Source: Chloroflexota bacterium
Lineage (GTDB): Bacteria > Chloroflexota > Anaerolineae > Aggregatilineales > Phototrophicaceae
Assembly: GCA_026707665.1 (NCBI GenBank)
Contig: JAPOWK010000017.1
Location: 1 to 41,462, forward strand
Direction of reading: 5' to 3'
DNA: 41,462 nt
The notes under the pieces were generated by a model. It had not been told where the DNA came from. It searched no databases and saw only the letters and a program-made list of their open reading frames with translations. Below are positions 24,730-33,861 of this stretch, one piece after another; positions within the stretch are counted from its first letter, which is position 1, and every line of letters begins with the position of its first letter. The translations under genes were made by a program, and so were the position numbers.

Positions 24730-26163
24730 ATGTGGGAAGCCTACCATAGCGTCAGCACGATCGACGAGGCTTTGGCGCTTCTGAAAGAAAACGGGCGCGC
24801 GGCGCGTATTGTCGCCGGCGGCACCGACTTGATCATCGAGATGGAGCGCGGACAGCATCCGCAGCTCAAGACACTGATAGATATCACGCGCGTACCGAAT
24901 CTGGATCAGATTGCGCTGAAAGACGACTGGATCGTTCTGGGTCCGCTGGTTACGCATAATCATGTCGTCGCGAGTAAGCTGATCCGTGAGCGGGCGCTGC
25001 CCCTGGCGCAGGCCTCCTGGGAGGTAGGCGCGCCCCAGATTCGCAACCGTGCCACCGTGGCCGGCAATCTGATCACCGCCTCGCCCGCCAATGACACCAT
25101 CACGCCGCTGATCGCCCTGGAGGCTGAAGTCTCGCTGGCCTCAGCCGCCGGTGAGCGCAAGATCCAACTGGCGGACTTTTACAGCGGCTTTCGTCAAACG
25201 GTCCTGCGCCCCGATGAGCTTTTGCGCGAGATACGGATTCCGCCAATGGGCGCTGATCAGCGCGGTCTTTTCCTGAAATTGGGCTTGCGGCGCGCGCAGG
25301 CGATATCCGTCGTTGACGCGGCTGTCATCGTTCGTCTTGACAGTGCATACCGAGTCAGCGATGCCCGCATCGCCTTGGGCAGCGTCGCGGCGACGATCGT
25401 GCGCGTGCCGGCCGCGGAAGCGTATTTGGCGGGCAAGACCTTGACCGAAGAAACCGTCGCCGAAGCTGGGCGGCTGGCTAGCGCGTCGGTCCGTCCCATT
25501 GATGATGTGCGCGGCAGCGCCGAATATCGGGCGGAAATGGTGAAGACGCTGGTCGCGCGCGCTCTGCGGCAGTTGGCCGCAAGTGAGCCGCTTGACAGCA
25601 TTCCGGCGGCGCCGCCGATGCTCTGGGGCGCTGACGAAGGCATCGTCAAGCGCGGGCTGCCGGCCGCAATCGCGCATTCGCCTGACAGTCCGATTATGAG
25701 CCGGGTGAATGGCGTCGATCTAGTCGTCACGACGGGCCAGCAGAAGTCGCTGCTTCCTTGGCTGCGCGATGACGCTAAGCTGCCCGGCACGAAGGAAGGC
25801 TGCGCCGAGGGCGAGTGCGGCGCCTGCACTGTCTTTCTCGATGATGTGGCGGTCATGGCCTGCATGGTTCATGCCCCGCGCGCGCATGGCGCTGAGATCG
25901 TCACGGTTGAAGGCTTGCAATCCGGCGAAACGCTGCATCCGATTCAGCAAGCCTTCATTGATCAAGCGGCGGTGCAATGTGGTTACTGCACACCGGGTTT
26001 TCTCATGTCGGGCGCCAAACTGCTCGAAGAAATCGACGCGCCGGATACCGAGCAAATCAACTACGGCATCAGTGGCAATCTATGCCGCTGCACCGGCTAC
26101 TACAAAATCGTCGACGCCTTCCGTCAGGCGGCGCGCGTGAAAGCGGAAGGCAAGCAAGGCTAG
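24730..26163 (+). CDS. Xanthine dehydrogenase-type FAD/2Fe-2S fusion subunit
   Basis: The 477-residue protein fuses two subunits that are usually separate. Residues about 1-290 are the FAD domain (V28-A-G-G-T-D-L, then NRATVAGNLITASPANDT and a CO-dehydrogenase flavoprotein C-domain). Residues about 325-477 are the [2Fe-2S] ferredoxin-plus-helical domain. Cluster ligands visible are C358, C363, C366, C378 and C417, C420, C452, C454. Electrons from the Mo site pass through the two 2Fe-2S clusters to FAD. The order FAD first, Fe-S last is the reverse of eukaryotic XDH. The Mo subunit is encoded two genes downstream. Start ATG 24730 follows GAGGAGGCCGG. It is 3 bases before the unknown gene, so co-transcribed. 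Confidence 0.94.
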   Translation: MWEAYHSVSTIDEALALLKENGRAARIVAGGTDLIIEMERGQHPQLKTLIDITRVPNLDQIALKDDWIVLGPLVTHNHVVASKLIRERALPLAQASWEVGAPQIRNRATVAGNLITASPANDTITPLIALEAEVSLASAAGERKIQLADFYSGFRQTVLRPDELLREIRIPPMGADQRGLFLKLGLRRAQAISVVDAAVIVRLDSAYRVSDARIALGSVAATIVRVPAAEAYLAGKTLTEETVAEAGRLASASVRPIDDVRGSAEYRAEMVKTLVARALRQLAASEPLDSIPAAPPMLWGADEGIVKRGLPAAIAHSPDSPIMSRVNGVDLVVTTGQQKSLLPWLRDDAKLPGTKEGCAEGECGACTVFLDDVAVMACMVHAPRAHGAEIVTVEGLQSGETLHPIQQAFIDQAAVQCGYCTPGFLMSGAKLLEEIDAPDTEQINYGISGNLCRCTGYYKIVDAFRQAARVKAEGKQG

Positions 26164-26166
26164 GTC

Positions 26167-27921
26167 ATGGACCGAACAGTACCGCAAACGGGCAGCGAAG
26201 AAATCGAACTGTATATGCGAACCTATTATTCGCTATTGCGTTCGAGTGACAGCATCAAGATCGAAACCCTGGTTGAGAGCCACCTGGCTATGCGCTCGTC
26301 ATTGCATGAGCATGCCGCCGCTGTCGAGCCCGATGCTTCCGCCTTAATGTACAGCGCGCTGCGCCTGCCGCCTTGTGTTGTTCAGACGGAAGAAGTCTTG
26401 ATCGGGCAGATGAACCGCTCATTCATCGCCGCCGGTTACCGCGATATCGGGGCTTGGCAGCGCGTCTTCGCGACGGGCCGCCGCCGCCGCACCCACTTTG
26501 ATGGCGATAGCATCCTGGCGGTCTATGTCGTCAGCCGTTCCGATATTGACGACCTGGTGCCGATATTGACCGCCTTTCAGATCGAATGGAACAAGCTGCA
26601 CTATTTGCTGCAGAATCCCGATCTCTCTGTCTTGCTGGGTCCTTACGCCGATGCGGGCGATTTGCCGGCGCAAGACTTCGCCACCCTCGCCGCCGCATTG
26701 CGCATTCAGGTGAGCGACCTGAAGCGATTGCACTTGCTGTGGGGGGAAGACTTCGTCAACAACTTGCTTTATATTCGCGCGCATCGCAAGAGCATGACGC
26801 TGCGCCTGATTGCCGGTTCCTTATCCGATTATCGGCGCGCCACCGCTTCCTGGTGGAATGAACTCTGCGCGGAATTGACCGAGGCTGGGATTGATCCCGG
26901 CGAGCGTCCGGTCTACTTTGTTTCGAGCAATACCCATTCATTGATCAACCTGCTGGCCGGATTCGCTCGCCGTTTTGAAGAAAGCCTGATTGACTACATC
27001 GAAACATTCGAAGAGAAGTCCTTGCTCACTGAGTACGAAGACACCAAAGAGAGTTATCACAAGAGCACAGACAACTTCCTTTATTTTGTTTTGCGACGCT
27101 ATCTGTCGGAAAAGGGCAGCCAGGCGCGCCATGTTCTCGCCAAGGAAGAGAATCGCCTGGGCATCCATCGCGTGCCCAGTCGGCATGGTTTCGAAATGGA
27201 AACGCAAGTCATCGAGCTGGGCAAGTTGGAGGCGCGCTGGTTCGATCCGCGTTTGGGGCGGGCCGACGATCTGGAACCCTTGCGTCACAGCAATGCCATC
27301 ATCATCAACATTGATTATCCTCTGGGCATGGCTTCGTATGAATTGCTAAGCCGCATTTCACAAGGCGCTGGACGGCTGGACGGCGTATACGTCATGGGCA
27401 AGGCGGCCACCTTGAACGGTCGCATCGGCGATATGATGATTCCCAATGTGATCCACGATGAGCATTCGCAGAACACCTATCTGTTCCGAAATTGCTTCAC
27501 CGCCCGGCACGTGCGCAGCTATATGCAGCATGGCAACGTCCTGGACAATCAAAAAGCGGTGACGGTGCGCGGCACTTTCTTGCAGAATCCCCATTACATG
27601 AGCGTCTTCTACAAAGAAGGCTACACCGATATCGAGATGGAGGGCGGTCCTTACCTGTCGGCAGTTTACGAAGCTTTCCGTCCGCAGCGCCATCCGATGA
27701 ATGAGATCGTCAATCTGCATTCGGTCAAATTCGATATCGGTTTCCTGCATTACGCATCGGACAAGCCGATGAAGACGGGCCAGAATCTGGGCGCAGGGAG
27801 CCTGAGTTATGGCGGCGTCGAGCCGACCTACGCCGCTGCCATCGCCATCTTGCGCCGCATTTTTTACAACGAAACGGAAAAACTGATAGAAACCACCTTT
27901 GAGGCTCTGCCTACCTTTTGA
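26167..27921 (+). CDS. Uncharacterised 584-aa protein with a nucleoside-phosphorylase-like C-terminal domain
   Basis: I do not recognise the whole protein. Residues about 1-370 are mostly helical, soluble and without a known motif; an Arg-rich stretch (GRRRRTHFDGDS) lies near 103-114. The C-terminal part resembles the NP-I nucleoside phosphorylase fold. A strand-loop-helix, NAIIINIDYPLGMASYELL, starts at residue 376. Y408-VMGKAATLNGRIGD422-MMIP recalls the GxAGgL...GDxviP element, GTFLQ the later active-site loop, and E490-M-E492-GGPYLSAVYEA the EMEaaA substrate-binding motif. The gene sits between the XDH-type FAD/Fe-S and Mo subunits, with 3 and 42 bases to its neighbours, which suggests purine nucleoside or base chemistry or hydroxylase support. 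The fold call is moderate; the function is unproven. Confidence 0.72.
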   Translation: MDRTVPQTGSEEIELYMRTYYSLLRSSDSIKIETLVESHLAMRSSLHEHAAAVEPDASALMYSALRLPPCVVQTEEVLIGQMNRSFIAAGYRDIGAWQRVFATGRRRRTHFDGDSILAVYVVSRSDIDDLVPILTAFQIEWNKLHYLLQNPDLSVLLGPYADAGDLPAQDFATLAAALRIQVSDLKRLHLLWGEDFVNNLLYIRAHRKSMTLRLIAGSLSDYRRATASWWNELCAELTEAGIDPGERPVYFVSSNTHSLINLLAGFARRFEESLIDYIETFEEKSLLTEYEDTKESYHKSTDNFLYFVLRRYLSEKGSQARHVLAKEENRLGIHRVPSRHGFEMETQVIELGKLEARWFDPRLGRADDLEPLRHSNAIIINIDYPLGMASYELLSRISQGAGRLDGVYVMGKAATLNGRIGDMMIPNVIHDEHSQNTYLFRNCFTARHVRSYMQHGNVLDNQKAVTVRGTFLQNPHYMSVFYKEGYTDIEMEGGPYLSAVYEAFRPQRHPMNEIVNLHSVKFDIGFLHYASDKPMKTGQNLGAGSLSYGGVEPTYAAAIAILRRIFYNETEKLIETTFEALPTF

Positions 27922-27963
27922 GCGCATTCGACGCGCGAAGCCGAACTGACGAGGATTCCCGCC

Positions 27964-30189
27964 GTGATCCCGGAACATACCGACGCCATCAGCCAATCTG
28001 TCAAGCGCATCGATGCTCGCGGAAAGGTCACTGGCGAGACGCTTTATCCCGGTGACATCAATATCGAGGGGCAGCTGTGGATGCGCGTTAAGTTCAGCGA
28101 ACGCGCCCATGCCCGCGTCGTGAGTGTAGATGCCAGCAAAGCCGAAGCCTTGCCGGGCGTTGCGCGCGTCTTCACCAGCCATGACGTGCCGGTCAACGAA
28201 TACGGGCTCGTGATCAAAGATCAGCCCGTGCTATGTGGTCCCGGCGGGGATAAGGCGGGCGCCGATATTGTGCGCTGTTTTATGGATATGGTGGCGACCG
28301 TCGTGGCCGAGACCGACGCGATTGCACAAGAGGCGCTGGAACTCATCGAAGTGCAGTACGAGGATCTGCCCGCCGTCTTTGATCCCGAAGAGGCGATGAC
28401 GGAAGCGGCGCCGCAACTCCATCCGGACTGTCCGCGCAATCTCCTTACGACTTATCGCATTCGCCGCGGCGATATGGAGGCGGGCTGGGCGGCTGCTGAG
28501 ATCGTGGTGGAAGGCGAATACGAAACGACCTGGCAGGAGCATGCCTACTTGCAGCCGGAAGCGGGCCTCGCCTACATTGACGAAGAAGATCGTGTAACGG
28601 TCGTGGTCGCGGGCCAGTGGACGCACGAAGATCAAGAGCAGATTTACCATGCGCTAGCGCTGCCGCCCGAGGAAGTGCGCGTCATCTATCCGGCCATCGG
28701 CGGCGCATTCGGCGGCCGTGAAGATATGTCGGTGCAAATCATCCTGGCGCTGGCCGCCTGGAAACTGCGGCTTCCGATCAAGATCCAATGGAATCGGGAA
28801 GAATCCATCCTCTATCATCACAAACGGCATCCGATCAAGGTGCGGGCGAAATGGGGCGCCACCGCGGACGGCCTGCTGACCGCCGCCTCGGCCGAAGTGA
28901 TTGGCGATGCCGGCGCTTACAACTACACGTCGAACAAGGTGCTTGGCAACGCCCAGTTGACCGTCACCGGACCCTACGAGATTCCCAACGTGCATGTCGA
29001 TACCTTTACCGTGTACACCAACAATATCCCGTCGGGGGCATTTCGTGGATTTGGCGCGCCACAAGCGTTGTTCGCCGCCGAGGGTCAGATGAATCGCTTG
29101 GCGGCCGCGCTGAAGATGGATCCGCTCGAGATTCGCCTGAAGAACAGCATTCGCGAAGGCAGCATTGGCTCGGTGGATACGCCCTTTCCCGCCGGCGTGA
29201 CCATGCCGCAAGTATTTGAAGCCTGCGGACGAGAATCTTGGTGGCAACATTCTAAGGAGGGCTGGAGTCTGCAAGCGGCGCCGCAGCCAGCCGATCGAAG
29301 CCGGCGCCGCGGTCGTGGTATCGCGGGCGGCTTCAAGAATGTTGGCTTCAGCTTTGGCTTTCCTGAGCACTGCTGGGCTGGCATTGAGTTGCGCGGGAAC
29401 GCCGAAATCGAAAAGGTGATTCTTTATCACGCCGGCGCTGATGTCGGGCAGGGGGCGCATACCGCTTTGAGCCAAATGGCGGCTGAGGCCGTCGGCATGC
29501 CTTTCGACAAGGTTGAGATAGTCGCCTCCGACACCGCTTCGTCAGATTCAGCGGGCAGCGCATCCGCCTCGCGCCTAACTTTCATGTCCGGCAACGCCAT
29601 TCGCGGCGCCGCCGAGATCGCACTGCGCAAATGGCAGGACGAAGAGCGCCCGGCGGTGGGCGAGTTCATGTACCATCCGCCGGCGACGACGCCATTCGAT
29701 CCGGAGACCGGACGAGCGACGCCGAATTTCGCTTACGGCTACGTAGCCGAGGCGGTTGAGGTTGAAGTCGACATCGAAACCGGGCAAGTGCAACTGCTGG
29801 AAGTCGTCTGCGCCAACGATGTGGGCAAGGTCGTCAATCCGCAGCAGTTGCAGGGGCAGATTGAAGGCGCGATCGTGCAAGCGCAAGGCTATGCCCTGAT
29901 GGAATACCTGGTATCCGATGAAGGCCGGATACTCAATCCCTACCTGTCGACCTATCTGATTCCGACTTCGCTTGATGTGCCGCCGCGGATCAAGTCGGTC
30001 ATTTTGGAGAATCCCGATCCCATCGGACCCTGGGGCGTGCGGGGCATGGCGGAAATGCCCTTTCTGCCCTTGGCGCCGGCCATCGCCGCTGCGATATATG
30101 ACGCGGCCGGCGTCTGGCTCGATTCCCAGCCATTCACCGCGCAGAAGGTGCTAAGGGCGCTGCGCGAGCGCGGCAGCGACGTCGTCTGA
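27964..30189 (+). CDS. Xanthine dehydrogenase-type molybdopterin-binding subunit
   Basis: The 741-residue catalytic subunit of a molybdenum hydroxylase has the small N-terminal domain (RIDARGKVTGETLYPGD) and the two large Mo-cofactor domains. GGAFGGRED at about 245-253 and GAFRGFGAPQ at about 358-367 are the molybdopterin and substrate-site loops of purine hydroxylases. The VGQGAHTALSQMAAEAVG block follows, and the catalytic Glu lies at E697 in GVRGMAEMP. No in-frame UGA is used; in SDMH enzymes selenium is a labile ligand, not selenocysteine. Context (SsnA, YgeY, YqeC, MocA) supports an SDMH-type purine hydroxylase. Start GTG 27964 follows GACGAGGATT. Substrate is most likely hypoxanthine/xanthine but cannot be fixed from sequence. 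Confidence 0.93.
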   Translation: MIPEHTDAISQSVKRIDARGKVTGETLYPGDINIEGQLWMRVKFSERAHARVVSVDASKAEALPGVARVFTSHDVPVNEYGLVIKDQPVLCGPGGDKAGADIVRCFMDMVATVVAETDAIAQEALELIEVQYEDLPAVFDPEEAMTEAAPQLHPDCPRNLLTTYRIRRGDMEAGWAAAEIVVEGEYETTWQEHAYLQPEAGLAYIDEEDRVTVVVAGQWTHEDQEQIYHALALPPEEVRVIYPAIGGAFGGREDMSVQIILALAAWKLRLPIKIQWNREESILYHHKRHPIKVRAKWGATADGLLTAASAEVIGDAGAYNYTSNKVLGNAQLTVTGPYEIPNVHVDTFTVYTNNIPSGAFRGFGAPQALFAAEGQMNRLAAALKMDPLEIRLKNSIREGSIGSVDTPFPAGVTMPQVFEACGRESWWQHSKEGWSLQAAPQPADRSRRRGRGIAGGFKNVGFSFGFPEHCWAGIELRGNAEIEKVILYHAGADVGQGAHTALSQMAAEAVGMPFDKVEIVASDTASSDSAGSASASRLTFMSGNAIRGAAEIALRKWQDEERPAVGEFMYHPPATTPFDPETGRATPNFAYGYVAEAVEVEVDIETGQVQLLEVVCANDVGKVVNPQQLQGQIEGAIVQAQGYALMEYLVSDEGRILNPYLSTYLIPTSLDVPPRIKSVILENPDPIGPWGVRGMAEMPFLPLAPAIAAAIYDAAGVWLDSQPFTAQKVLRALRERGSDVV

Positions 30190-30360
30190 TTGGCAGGCGC
30201 GGCTTGCGGTCTCGCGCCGAGATTCGCCCGCGGGCACATCGTTTAAGGCGCCAAGCGCGGTACCTCAGTTTCATGTTATCATTGTGTTTGACACACCATT
30301 GAAGTCTCGTCGAGAACCGGCCCGCCGCGCTCGAGGCCGGTCGTCATCCGGGAAAGGTCG

Positions 30361-31722
30361 ATGCGATTCGAGCAAGCATTTGATGTGGCGCCAGGCGACG
30401 TTGTCGCTTTCATCGGCGCCGGCGGCAAGACATCGCTGATGGTCGGCTTGGGCTATGAGTTGGCTGAGGCCGGCTGGCGCGTCTTGGCGACGACCACGAC
30501 CAGGCTCTCAACCGACCAGCTGGACTTGTTTCCCTGCACGATGGCGGCTGGCGCCGCTCCGGAGGCGATCTCGGAGGCGCTGACGGACCACCAGTTCGTT
30601 TTGCTCCATGAGCAGATTCGCAGCGGCTATGTTTACGGTCCGCCAATCGAATGGACCAGGCAGCTGCTGGACCGCGTAGACTCGGATATCTTGCTGGTCG
30701 AGTCGGATGACGCGGCGGGCATGCCTTTCAAGGCGCCCTTGGCGCATGAGCCCCAGATTCCCTTGGAGACATCGCTTGTGATTTCGGTCGCTTCCCTTCG
30801 CGCCCTGGGCTTGCCTCTCGACAGCGACCATATCTACAATCCAGCGGCGATGATCGCCCGCTACGGATTCGTCGAGAACAGCCCCGTTAAGTCGCCCTGG
30901 CTAGCACAGGTGTTGCGGGACGAAGAGCTCGGTTTGCGCGGGGTTCCGGCGGGGGCCCGCGTCATTGTATATCTGAACCGGACACCGAATAGTGGATTCA
31001 TGCGCGGGCGGGCGCGGATGATCGCCAGGCTCAGTTTGCAGAGCGCGCGGATTGACGCGGTTGCGCTTGGCTCAGTGCGCGGCGCGGAACCCGTCTTTGA
31101 ATTGCAGCGGCGCGTCGGCGCGCTGGTGCTGGCCACCGGTGAATCGCCCTGCAAGGATGACGACCGGATGCTGCGGCTCTCCGATCGCGGCCGGGCGGCC
31201 GTCGCGCAGATTACGGAAAGAGTCCTTCGTTCGCGCATTGATCACATTCGCCTCGTCACCGGCCGGCGGGCGCCTGAAGTACGGGCGGCGACCAGACTGC
31301 TCGGGGTGAAGGCAATTCATGATCGCGCGCATCAGGCGGGCGGGGCGGTGACCGCGCTTAGAGCCGGGTTGCGCGCGCTGCCGGATCAGCTATCGGCGGT
31401 GCTGGTTGTGCCGGGCGATCAGGCGCGCCTGCAGCCGAAGGTGATTTATCACATTCTGGCCGCCTATGCGCGCGGGGACGGCGATTTCATCGTTCCCCGT
31501 TACCGGATGCGCTCGGGATACCCGGTTCTCATTGGAAAACGCTACTGGCAAGATTTGCTCAAGATGCCGCGTCAAAGCGATTTTCGCGCCATCGCCCGGC
31601 GCTTCCTCGCCGATATAACCTTCCTGAATGTCGATAGCGACAGCATCTTTCATGAACGTGGGCGCCGACCTCTGCATCGTTCGGGCCGCCGCGACGCGCC
31701 GCTGGTCAACCGCGGCCGCTAA
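30361..31722 (+). CDS. yqeC: Fusion of YqeC and MocA-like domains (Mo/Se cofactor maturation)
   Basis: The 453-residue protein has an N-terminal YqeC domain (about 1-235) with P-loop G19-A-G-G-K23-T-S, TTTTRL and VESDDAAGMPFKAP. A nucleotidyltransferase domain of the MobA/MocA type (about 258-435) follows. YqeC is a marker of selenium-dependent hydroxylase maturation; MocA makes molybdopterin cytosine dinucleotide. In the second domain the usual LAAGxSxRMG reads LATGESPCKDDDRML, so the key Arg-Met-Gly is lost, while later VVPGDQARL and RMRSGYPVLIG are kept. It may have altered activity. It starts 171 bases after the Mo subunit gene; the gap holds a TTGACA at 30288-30293 but no good -10. It ends overlapping the convergent channel gene. 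Confidence 0.86.
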   Translation: MRFEQAFDVAPGDVVAFIGAGGKTSLMVGLGYELAEAGWRVLATTTTRLSTDQLDLFPCTMAAGAAPEAISEALTDHQFVLLHEQIRSGYVYGPPIEWTRQLLDRVDSDILLVESDDAAGMPFKAPLAHEPQIPLETSLVISVASLRALGLPLDSDHIYNPAAMIARYGFVENSPVKSPWLAQVLRDEELGLRGVPAGARVIVYLNRTPNSGFMRGRARMIARLSLQSARIDAVALGSVRGAEPVFELQRRVGALVLATGESPCKDDDRMLRLSDRGRAAVAQITERVLRSRIDHIRLVTGRRAPEVRAATRLLGVKAIHDRAHQAGGAVTALRAGLRALPDQLSAVLVVPGDQARLQPKVIYHILAAYARGDGDFIVPRYRMRSGYPVLIGKRYWQDLLKMPRQSDFRAIARRFLADITFLNVDSDSIFHERGRRPLHRSGRRDAPLVNRGR

Positions 31723-33791
31723 CCGCTCTCCCCCTGCTGAATCAGCTCGCGGAGCATATCTCTTGACCAGATCCCGCTGGCGGTAACATCGACTTCCAGC
31801 CGCAAGGTGGCTGGTCGCTTGTCTTTATGGCCGGTGGCGTTCGCCCGCATTTCATCAAAGAACTCCATCGGCGTGATGACGATCAACACTTCATACGGCT
31901 GCACCAGATGGTCGGGCGGCGGCGTATAGAGGAATTCTCTGCGATTGGCTCGGCGAACGCCAACGACGCTGGCGCGATAACGCATGGTTAGAGCCAGATC
32001 ACGAATCGTCTTGCCTATCCAGGGCGAATCGTTTTCCATGTAGAGTTCGGCCGTCTCTAGACCGGTGATTTCGTTGTAGAGCACATGCTGCAGAAAGTCG
32101 GCGATTTCCGGACGGGTGGTCGAGAGCAGCACGAACTGCGCGGCGACATGAAAGGGGCTGACGACGCGATCGGCTCCGGACCGCCGCAGCTTTTCGATCA
32201 TGTCGTCGGTCGTGGCGGTAACCGATATCAGCAGTGATTTGCTGATGGTGCGCGCCGACAAAACGGACAGAACGGCAGCCGCCTTGTCCTGAATCGAAAT
32301 CATGATCGCCTGCGCCCGTTTTACGCCGGCTTTTTTCAACGTGGCTTCCTGGGCCGGGTCGCCATGTATCACGCGGAAGCCGCGCTGCCGCCAACGTTCG
32401 GTGACCTCCTCATCGTTGCTAATCAAAACGAATGGACGCGCTGGATCGAGAAAACGCACGGCGCTCTGGATGATATGGTCGTTGCCGCAGATGACAAAAT
32501 GCTTCGCCATCGTCTCGATAACAGCCTCGCTTTCCTCAATGCTGTAGACTTCGTCCAGGCTCTTGGATTCGCGCGTCGGGATCAGCCGTTGGAAACTGGC
32601 GAAGCGCATCTCGTCCCGACCTTGCGGCCGGCAGTCATGCCGAAGGATAGGAACCATCGGGCCAGGCGCGACCACCAGCAGAATCTCGTCTTCCTGCAGG
32701 AATCTCCGGCCGCCGGCTGTATGCGCGAAATCTCCCGATTCGAGCCGAATGCCCAGGATCCCGGCATCATACTTTTCTCTCAATCCAATGTCGTTTATGC
32801 GCCGACCAATCCAGGGCGAGTCGTCTTCCAACTCGACCTGCGTTATCTGATGATGTCGGTCTTGTTCAAAGAGAATGCTGCTGAAGAAATCGTTCACCGC
32901 CGGGCGCAGCGTGGCGCTGTTGAGGAACTGCGCCGCCACTTCATAAGGCGCGAGGACAACATTGGCGCCCGCCTTGACCATCTTCCGTTTGAGTTCCTCT
33001 TCGACAGCTGCGGCGGTGACGTAAAGGCGCGGGTTCAAGTTGCGCGCGGTCAACACCGTTAGCAAGCTTTCGGTATCCTGATTGAGCATGACCATGATGG
33101 CGCGCGCCCGCGTGATTCCAGCCGCAAGCAAATCATCGTCATCGGTTGGATCGCCATCAATCACAAGGATGCCAGCGGCACGCAAATGCTCGGCATATTC
33201 TTCATCGTCAGTTACAACGACCAATAGGTCGAGCAAAGTGACGTGATCCACGAAGACATGGTGGTATAGGAGGAATATACGGTAAATCAGCCTGCGCAGG
33301 ACTAGAAGCCGACCGCGTTCCGCTGGCCCAAACCAGCGATTCAGCCAATTGTCGATCGGCTGGTAGACGCTCTGCTGGTGCTGCTTGCGGCGGATTTCGG
33401 CGCCGTGCAAAACATAACCGATCGTCTTGTCGACCATTTCGCCGGTGCCGCAAATGATATAGTGGCTGTTGAGCTTGCCGATCTTTTTCCTGGTCTGGAA
33501 GAGACGCCGGCGGGTCATCGCTTCGGAGCTGAAGAGCAGCGCGAATGAGGACGAAAGGAAAAATAGCAGGGCGCTCATGCCAGCGCCGACAAGCAACAGC
33601 GTGAACAGCCGCCCGAGTTCCGTCTTTGGCGTAAAATCTCCATAACCGATGGTCGTCAGCGTGATAATGGTCAGATAAATTGCGTCAAAAACCGACATGC
33701 CTTCGATAAGGGCGAAGCCGGCGATGCCGATCGGTACAACTATAAAGATGAGAACCGCAGCGGCTCGAAATTGCCGGCGCAGATCGTTCAC
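31719..33791 (-). CDS. Two-TM potassium channel with tandem RCK domains
   Basis: The 690-residue protein has two membrane helices (about 11-29 and 62-88) around a pore loop with the K+ selectivity filter T47-I-G-Y-G-D52. Two cytoplasmic RCK (TrkA-N plus TrkA-C) units follow: the first from HYIICGTGEMV, the second from HFVICGNDHII, each with a later DSPWIG TrkA-C segment. RCK domains bind nucleotides or ions to gate the pore. The first RCK carries an insertion of about 70 residues, rich in Arg, Tyr and aromatic residues, between its first strand and LLDLLVVVTDDEEY. The stop overlaps the yqeC-mocA stop from the other strand. It has its own promoter at 33832-33861. A GTG start at 33791 gives MNDLRRQ. 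Confidence 0.92.
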   Translation of the reverse strand: MNDLRRQFRAAAVLIFIVVPIGIAGFALIEGMSVFDAIYLTIITLTTIGYGDFTPKTELGRLFTLLLVGAGMSALLFFLSSSFALLFSSEAMTRRRLFQTRKKIGKLNSHYIICGTGEMVDKTIGYVLHGAEIRRKQHQQSVYQPIDNWLNRWFGPAERGRLLVLRRLIYRIFLLYHHVFVDHVTLLDLLVVVTDDEEYAEHLRAAGILVIDGDPTDDDDLLAAGITRARAIMVMLNQDTESLLTVLTARNLNPRLYVTAAAVEEELKRKMVKAGANVVLAPYEVAAQFLNSATLRPAVNDFFSSILFEQDRHHQITQVELEDDSPWIGRRINDIGLREKYDAGILGIRLESGDFAHTAGGRRFLQEDEILLVVAPGPMVPILRHDCRPQGRDEMRFASFQRLIPTRESKSLDEVYSIEESEAVIETMAKHFVICGNDHIIQSAVRFLDPARPFVLISNDEEVTERWRQRGFRVIHGDPAQEATLKKAGVKRAQAIMISIQDKAAAVLSVLSARTISKSLLISVTATTDDMIEKLRRSGADRVVSPFHVAAQFVLLSTTRPEIADFLQHVLYNEITGLETAELYMENDSPWIGKTIRDLALTMRYRASVVGVRRANRREFLYTPPPDHLVQPYEVLIVITPMEFFDEMRANATGHKDKRPATLRLEVDVTASGIWSRDMLRELIQQGESG

Positions 33792-33831
33792 GAATCACAC
33801 TCTCAATCTGGCAGTAGCGTCAGCTGCCCAC

Positions 33832-33861
33832 ATTATATCGGAGAACAAGTTCTTGTGTTAA
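33832..33861 (-). promoter_or_regulatory. Promoter for the potassium channel gene
   Basis: On the minus strand TTAACA (33861-33856) and TATAAT (33837-33832) are 18 bases apart. The start near 33825 leaves a leader of about 34 bases. It overlaps the plus-strand promoter of the phosphorylase gene. Confidence 0.6.

Noticed and set aside
27964..30189. Selenocysteine codon in the molybdopterin subunit
   Set aside because: There is no in-frame UGA before the stop, and SDMH enzymes carry labile selenium, not selenocysteine.
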